Positions 59,215 through 64,000 of a DNA stretch of 64,000 bases are shown here, one piece after another. The stretch comes from Aulostomus chinensis. Lineage: Eukaryota; Chordata; Actinopteri; Syngnathiformes; Aulostomidae. The DNA is taken from assembly GCA_037954235.1 (NCBI GenBank), contig JBBMOA010000001.1, positions 16,815,480-16,879,479 on the forward strand. Direction: 5' to 3'. Position numbers and translations under genes: made by a program. Under the pieces are notes generated by a model. That model did no database searches and was not told the DNA's origin. It worked only from the letters and a program-made list of their open reading frames with translations. Position 1 is the stretch's first letter. Each line of letters starts with the position of its first letter.

Positions 59215-59215
<1 letters not shown>
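57761..59215. other. no recognised gene; one unassigned 132-codon ORF
   Basis: The plus-strand ORF at 58031-58429 (ending ...FNIFILGCIYILESERQ) has lysine-rich, protein-like composition but no domain I recognise. It lies within AT-rich DNA, so it could be an exon or chance. 58520-58580 holds a local ttagctagttaatgttagca duplication. A 96-codon ORF at 58819-59109 is likewise unassigned. Confidence 0.35.

Positions 59216-59284
<69 letters not shown>
59216..59284 (+). repeat. (CA)n microsatellite, about 34 units
   Basis: Uninterrupted CA repeat ending catgcatg. Confidence 0.97.
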
Positions 59285-59286
<2 letters not shown>

Positions 59287-59336
59287 CATGTTCTTACACA
59301 CAGAGACTTTTCCTCTGTTTTTGTTTTTTACTGGTT

Positions 59337-60540
59337 TTGAACCAGTCAGTGGTTTCTGTTGGTTTGATTTGCTTGACTGGTTGTTGTTTGTTGACCTTCC
59401 AAATCCATATTTTGGGTTCTGGCTTGTTCTGCTTTTCATTTTGTGTTTGTATGAAAGTTCTGTTGCTGAAAAAAAGACTTTTTTGCCTTTTTCTTGAAAT
59501 AAATTTATGAGGGTCTAAACTGACCCATAACACCATGGATGTTCCAATAGTGAATGATATTAAAATGAATACTAAATCAAACCAGTCCATGTCAGAGATG
59601 TGTTCTAACACCCTCAGTAACGATCAGGAAACACAACAACCTTTGGTTCATTTCTAGGATTTTCTTGAGGTTCATTTTACCATTTTTTAAACTGAAATTG
59701 AGGGTTTAGTGACTAAAAAAAGGTCCAGAGGCCCACAACTAAATATTCAAACCAATATTTCCATGGATAAGGAAGCCTAACAAGGAAACAAGAGATGGAA
59801 ACAACTTGGAGGATAGAAAATTGTTTTAGTTTATTTTACAGCTGATTGAAGACGTGGATCAAAACTGACCGTTAACATAGAGATGGGAACAGAAAGCTGA
59901 CACAAGAGGAAGGTTCCAGCTCTGAAAAAGGAGTTTGATCAAAATCTTGAACTGCCAGTAGAAATATCCTTTTGTGTGTTTACCTTTGTTGACAGAAGTC
60001 ACTTTAGCTTGGCAGTGAAAAGAATGGCTGCTAGCTTGACAAAGAACTGCACAAACCAGGTTCAAGCTGGACTTTGGACCCTGGTATCTGCAACGACTCC
60101 ATCAACTCCTAATCTAGCAGCTCTGCTGGGTCCAACTATTTTGCAGAACATTTGACAGACCTGTGGAACAGTGAGGACACACATGAGTTGATCACATGAT
60201 CCACTGAAGCACCATTTTACCTGCCACTGAGGTCACCAACATGAACTGGCGTTGGGACTCTTGAACTGAACCTGGTATCACAGCGACACCTGCTGCTGCA
60301 AAATGGAACAGCAACACTGAACCAAGTACAGGATTTGAGGGAGACTGATGGTCGCTGTTTGGGTTTTTGAAGAACAAGGAGGGCGTGGCTTCAAGCTGGA
60401 TTCTCAGAGACTATTTCCCCAACCTCTACATTGGCATCTACACTGTCCTCCAGTCATGTGACTGAAGTCATCCAGTCATGTGACTGAAGTCATCAGTCAT
60501 GTCAGTGATGTCACTCTGCAGGACTGTCACTGCCATCACA
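59337..60540 (+). repeat. duplicated element end, direct partner of 50540-51330
   Basis: Collinear with the 50.5-51.3 kb block, with extra sequence at 59490-59690 and 60185-60430. The stretch gtgactgaagtcatccagtc is itself tandemly repeated (60455-60500). It ends about 120 bp before the 587-codon ORF. Confidence 0.85.
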
Positions 60541-60657
60541 TTATAGAAAAGAACCCAGACTCCACATTTATGGGGCAGTTTTGGTCTTTAAACACTTCAC
60601 AGTTCCAGGTGATTTAGTCTGGCTCAAGATCTTCAGATCAACCCAGGACAGAAGGCT

Positions 60658-62421
60658 ATGACTCCATTGGATTGTATCGTTGGAGCATTCAGAGATCTGG
60701 TGGATCTCAGTAGGAGCTGTATTTATCCACTGAATGATCCTGGTCAATGTGATCCTGCTCCTTCATCTCTAAGGCTGACAGAGCAGGAGGACCTGACTGA
60801 GAAGAAAGCTCCCCTTGAGCAGCTTCAGTCTCTGTGTGACAACACACAGGCAGAAAACCAGAATTTGAGGGAACAAGTTTCTACTCTTGAAAGTGAGAAT
60901 AAAAGAGCAATCCAGGAGCTCCAGAACCTCACTGCTGTGGTGGCCAACCTCAAAATGGACCAGGACAAGAACCAGACTCAGATAGAAGATCTGATCGCAA
61001 CAGTCCACAGTCTTCAGTGTGAGGGGAGGAGGGTTGATGGAGAGAACAATGAGCTCAGAAAAGAGCTGACCCACGTTCAGTCTCTGAGGGAGAGTGAACA
61101 GGTGGAGATGAAATGTCTTGAGGAAGACCTGACTGAGAAGAAAAGTGCTCTTGATCAGCTTCAGTCTCTGTGTGACAAGAGATGGACAGAAAACCAGAAT
61201 TTGTGGGGACAGGTTTCTAGTCTTGGACAAGAGAAGATCATTGCATATCAGCTGGTAGAGAACATGTCTGCCATGGTGGGCAACCTTGAATCTGTGAGGG
61301 AGGAGAACCAGACTCAGATCAGAGACCTGAACACACAAGTCCACAGTCTTCAGCATGAGGTGAAGATAGTTTACAAGGAGAAGTGTGACCTCAAGTGTGA
61401 GCTCAACTCCATCCAGGCAGAGAAGAACAAAATGAGAGAAGAACTCACTGAGAAGAAGACGACTCTTGAACAGCTGAGGTCCCAGAGTGAGGAGAGAGAG
61501 GCAGAAAATGGATGTTTGAGGAGACGAGTTTCTACTGCATCTCAGGAGACAGAGACCTTCACTGCTGAGTTGGCCCACCTTGAATCAAGGAAGGACCAGG
61601 ACCCCACAAAGACTGGCAGTCTGAAAGGTGAAGTTCAGAGTCTTCTATGTGCAGTGAGAACACAAAAGAAGAAAAGGAGCAGTGCTCATTGGGAAATCCT
61701 GGGAAATCTTCATGATTTAAAAAGCTGTTTGAAAGAGGAAAATCATGGCCTTCAAGCGAAGGTTCAGCGAACTTCTGAAGACCAAACAGACTCTCCCCTA
61801 CATCCAGCCAGAGAAGAGCAAACAGACACTCCCCTACGTCCAGCCAGGGAAGAGCAAACAGACACTCCCCTACGTCCAGCCAGGGAAGAGCAAACAGACT
61901 CTCCCCTACGTCCAGCCAGAGAAGAGCAAACAGACTCTCCCCTACGTCCAGCCAGAGGAGAGCAAGCAGACTCTCCCCTACGTCCAGCCAGGGAAGAGCA
62001 AGCAGACTCTCCCCTACGTCCAGCCAGGGAAGAGCAAACAGACTCTCCCCTACGTCCAGCCAGAGAAGAGCAAGCAGACTCTCCCCTACGTCCAGCCAGA
62101 GAAGAGCAAGCAGACTCTCCCCTACGTCCAGCCAGAGAAGAGCAAACAGACTCTCCCCTACGTCCAGCCAGAGAAGAGCAAGCAGACGCTCTCACATGTT
62201 CTTCTGCAGAGGAGCGACGGCATTCTGCTGCATGTCCTGCAACTGAAAAGCAGAATGATGGGGGCACCCTGGAGACTGGACCTGCTAAGGGTCAAACCAG
62301 AGGTCTACTGAGCCGTGTGACATCTGGTGTAGAAGATGCTCTGTTCATGTTCATAGTTTTTTCTTTGTGTGCTTTTCCTCAACTTTGTTTTCTTTGTTTG
62401 TTATATATGATGATACCTTGA
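60658..62421 (+). CDS. predicted coiled-coil protein with 12-residue repeats and C-terminal membrane segment
   Basis: 587 codons, the only long uninterrupted ORF in the window. The family is not recognised. Residues 1-40 are a non-coiled head. Residues 45-370 form a heptad-type coiled coil rich in Glu, Lys, Gln and Leu, built of three repeats of 105-112 residues, each opening LTEKK (46, 158, 263), then LEQL and E.Q.L....S. Residues 374-510 are a 12-residue tandem repeat (AREEQTDSPLRP) encoded by the minisatellite at 61778-62190. Residues about 562-584 are strongly hydrophobic (LFMFIVFSLCAFPQLCFLCL), so the protein may be tail-anchored, facing the cytosol. The start is the first ATG; the frame is open 12 codons further up to a TGA, so this may be the last exon of a larger gene with an acceptor near 60615. 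No promoter or poly(A) signal was identified. It could alternatively be a large exon captured beside a transposon. Confidence 0.65.
   Translation: MTPLDCIVGAFRDLVDLSRSCIYPLNDPGQCDPAPSSLRLTEQEDLTEKKAPLEQLQSLCDNTQAENQNLREQVSTLESENKRAIQELQNLTAVVANLKMDQDKNQTQIEDLIATVHSLQCEGRRVDGENNELRKELTHVQSLRESEQVEMKCLEEDLTEKKSALDQLQSLCDKRWTENQNLWGQVSSLGQEKIIAYQLVENMSAMVGNLESVREENQTQIRDLNTQVHSLQHEVKIVYKEKCDLKCELNSIQAEKNKMREELTEKKTTLEQLRSQSEEREAENGCLRRRVSTASQETETFTAELAHLESRKDQDPTKTGSLKGEVQSLLCAVRTQKKKRSSAHWEILGNLHDLKSCLKEENHGLQAKVQRTSEDQTDSPLHPAREEQTDTPLRPAREEQTDTPLRPAREEQTDSPLRPAREEQTDSPLRPARGEQADSPLRPAREEQADSPLRPAREEQTDSPLRPAREEQADSPLRPAREEQADSPLRPAREEQTDSPLRPAREEQADALTCSSAEERRHSAACPATEKQNDGGTLETGPAKGQTRGLLSRVTSGVEDALFMFIVFSLCAFPQLCFLCLLYMMIP
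61778..62190 (+). repeat. 36-bp coding minisatellite, about 11.5 copies
   Basis: Unit gccagggaagagcaaacaga + ctctcccctacgtcca. Its length, a multiple of three, keeps the host frame. Copies vary mainly at three positions (gag/ggg, aaa/aag, ctct/cact), giving T/A, S/T and E/G changes. Because the unit has no stop in two other frames, it also creates ORFs at plus 61745-62311 and minus 62267-61764. Confidence 0.96.
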
Positions 62422-62529
62422 TCACCACAGCAGTTGATCCCAGCTTGATTAGCTGAGTGCTTTGCAGTCTAAAGCACTTTAGTGATACCTGTGGGGTCCC
62501 TTATCCTCCCTGACCACAGGGATTCAGCC
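62422..62529. other. 3' flank of the coiled-coil ORF
   Basis: No AATAAA signal was seen. The stretch gcagtctaaagcactttagt is a short imperfect palindrome. Confidence 0.35.
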
Positions 62530-62665
62530 TCACTGAAGGAGAGTGAACCTTCCAGGTTGCAGCTCCTAGAATCTGGAACGCTCTCCCACTGGACATGAGG
62601 ACGCTGTGGACACCTTCAGAAAGAAGCTAAAGACCCATTTGTTTAGTAATATTATTGTTCATGAT
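62530..62665 (+). mobile_element. LINE ORF2 C-terminal fragment
   Basis: Encodes, across two frames, W[N/D]..LPLDMRT then VDTFRKKLKTHLF. This is the closing motif of L2/CR1-type LINE proteins (RLWNSLP..IR.A.S...FK..LKTHLF). A frameshift near 62610 separates the halves. It may belong to the same family as the RT scraps at 46.5 and 50.0 kb. Confidence 0.75.
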
Positions 62666-63115
62666 GGAATCGTGCCTCCTAACCTGCCCACACAGGTCAA
62701 GAGGTCAAATGATTCCCTGTTTAAAACAGCTCTTCCATCACATGGATGTGCATCCCAACAGTCAGAGCTCACCAATGCTCCTATTCCCTCCGGTGTGAGG
62801 CACTAGGAGTGACTGATGAGGGTCAGGGGGGTCAGGCTAGTCCAGATAGTGGGTCTGTATGAGGATGTTAGGGAGGGATAAGGTAGTGGCAGAGTTCAGG
62901 CTGTAGTTGTGCTCCAACAGTTAAGACAGGGCAGACAAAAAATGACCTCCTGATGGCGTTAGGAGTGACTCTTACAAGAACCAATCAGTGACAGTGGGTG
63001 GTGACCTGCTCATGTGACGCTTGTGTTGATGATTACTGGGTCTCCTCCATGCTCATTTATCATGAATGAATCCCTCTGAGTAAAACACCTGATGTCTCCT
63101 GAGTTGTTTCACAAA

Positions 63116-63116
<1 letters not shown>
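62666..63116. other. no gene recognised
   Basis: Probable remainder of the LINE 3' untranslated region, then ordinary spacer. Nothing coding was seen. Confidence 0.35.

Positions 63117-63207
<91 letters not shown>
63117..63207 (+). repeat. (TG)n microsatellite, about 45 units
   Basis: Uninterrupted TG repeat, the longest dinucleotide tract in the window. Confidence 0.97.
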
Positions 63208-63208
<1 letters not shown>

Positions 63209-63796
63209 CAATAACTACAAGTTATCTATGTATAAATCAAACAATTATTCATCAGTTGGATACATTGACAGTGGAAGTTCAGGTTTCCTGTAATTCAGTT
63301 TGCAGACGACACAGAAAACTGCCCCTGACCCCTCCCCTCATTCTGGAGGCTTTAACATGAAAATGAAAATGCTGACAGACACAAATGCAAATCAGGGTAT
63401 CTGACCAGAGGTGACATATCTTTTCATACTTTTCTTTTTATATTTGTTATATATGTTCTGTATGGTTATATTTGTTATGGTTGTTATGGAGTTGATGGTT
63501 ATTATCTCTGTTTCTTGTGTCTTTGTCTTTGTTGTCCTCCCCTTCGTCTGTCCTGGATTTTAGACCTTGGTTGCAGGAAGTGTGTGACCTCAACTCCTTT
63601 TTCTGTGTTGCTGAACGTAGAGCCTTGCTTCATTGTGCTCGCTAAAGTGTGATCCTCCCTGCTAATTCCTTATTTCGTTGACTAATTACCCACCAAAAAT
63701 TAATACCTACTTGCTTTATTTGGCTCAAGTTTAAAAGACCATCATTCTGGTAGCAACAGTCTTTCTGCCTTATAAATTTTGCACTCTAAGTTAACG
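63208..63796. other. spacer and probable leader of the retroelement ORF at 63797
   Basis: 63400-63520 is T-rich with tatttgttatat and tggttatat repeats. 63540-63796 is likely the 5' untranslated region of the element whose first ORF starts at 63797. No other feature was recognised. Confidence 0.35.
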
Positions 63797-64000
63797 ATGG
63801 CTTCTCCCTCTTGTTCTCCTCTCTCCTGCTCAGAGTGCCACATGTTTTCTTCCTCCTCTGCCTCCTTTAGTGATACTGATAAGTGTGTTAAATGTAGTTT
63901 TTTGTTGTGTTGGAGGTGAGGCTTAGCGATGTTGAATTGGACCTGCAGCGGCTCTGCACCAAAAGCTGCGAGAGCTAGCCAACCCTCACTAGCTGGTGCA
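63797..64000 (+). pseudogene. retroelement ORF1 N-terminus with Cys-rich motif, frameshifted, cut by window end
   Basis: Starts MASPSCSPLSCSECHMFSSS, then DTDKCVKCSFLL. The CSEC...CVKC arrangement followed by a coiled segment (LEVRLSDVELDLQRL) is the N-terminal pattern of several teleost LINE/gag-like first ORFs. The coiled segment is in another frame: the first frame stops at a TGA at about 63918, so a small frameshift has broken it. The remainder lies outside the window. Confidence 0.5.

Noticed and set aside
60769..61578. 269-codon minus-strand ORF opposite the coiled-coil gene
   Set aside because: It mirrors the Glu/Lys/Leu/Gln-rich codons of the sense frame, is Leu/Ser-rich, and has no domain. 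The sense frame is longer and has coherent coiled-coil structure.

Overview
The window looks like teleost fish nuclear DNA, rich in repeats and poor in genes. Supporting signs are DNA transposon remnants of the BED-finger hAT, PIF/Harbinger (MADF) and piggyBac types, LINE reverse-transcriptase scraps, a Penelope-like element, long CA/TG tracts, eukaryotic tRNA genes and intron-bearing gene fragments. I see no bacterial operon, CRISPR array or virus.

Layout. 1-5008 is a 43-bp satellite whose monomers run mostly on the minus strand. 5009-10596 is a 5.6-kb island. It holds a decayed hAT transposase (minus), the 5' end of a Harbinger element, a 43-bp and a 65-bp minisatellite, and a six-exon fragment of a laminin alpha gene carrying disabling lesions. 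10597-35055 is a 24.5-kb block of the same satellite, now on the plus strand. It has a 4-monomer (about 174 bp) higher-order unit and multi-kilobase duplications laid over it. From 35056 to about 60600 the DNA is a mosaic of old transposons and segmentally duplicated blocks, many carrying tRNA genes or tRNA pseudogenes: Ala x3, Glu, Leu x2, Lys, His, and Ser x3 (one a half). The best preserved are Ala(UGC), Glu(UUC) and Leu(AAG). 60658-62421 is the only long intact ORF: 587 codons, a predicted coiled-coil protein with an in-frame 36-bp minisatellite and a hydrophobic C-terminus. The right edge holds LINE fragments and a TG tract.

The most interesting structures are these: (a) the inverted satellite arrays around the laminin island, with the same divergent monomer subfamily at both outer array edges; (b) a 3721-bp tandem superblock inside the satellite whose copies differ by whole higher-order units; (c) a Penelope-like element with 75-bp terminal direct repeats whose empty site survives as a paralogous tRNA-Ala block 3.8 kb away; (d) duplicated tRNA blocks with presence/absence of tRNA-Glu and an anticodon change in tRNA-Leu; (e) the 587-codon ORF. 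All identifications come from reading the sequence and from family knowledge; no search was run.
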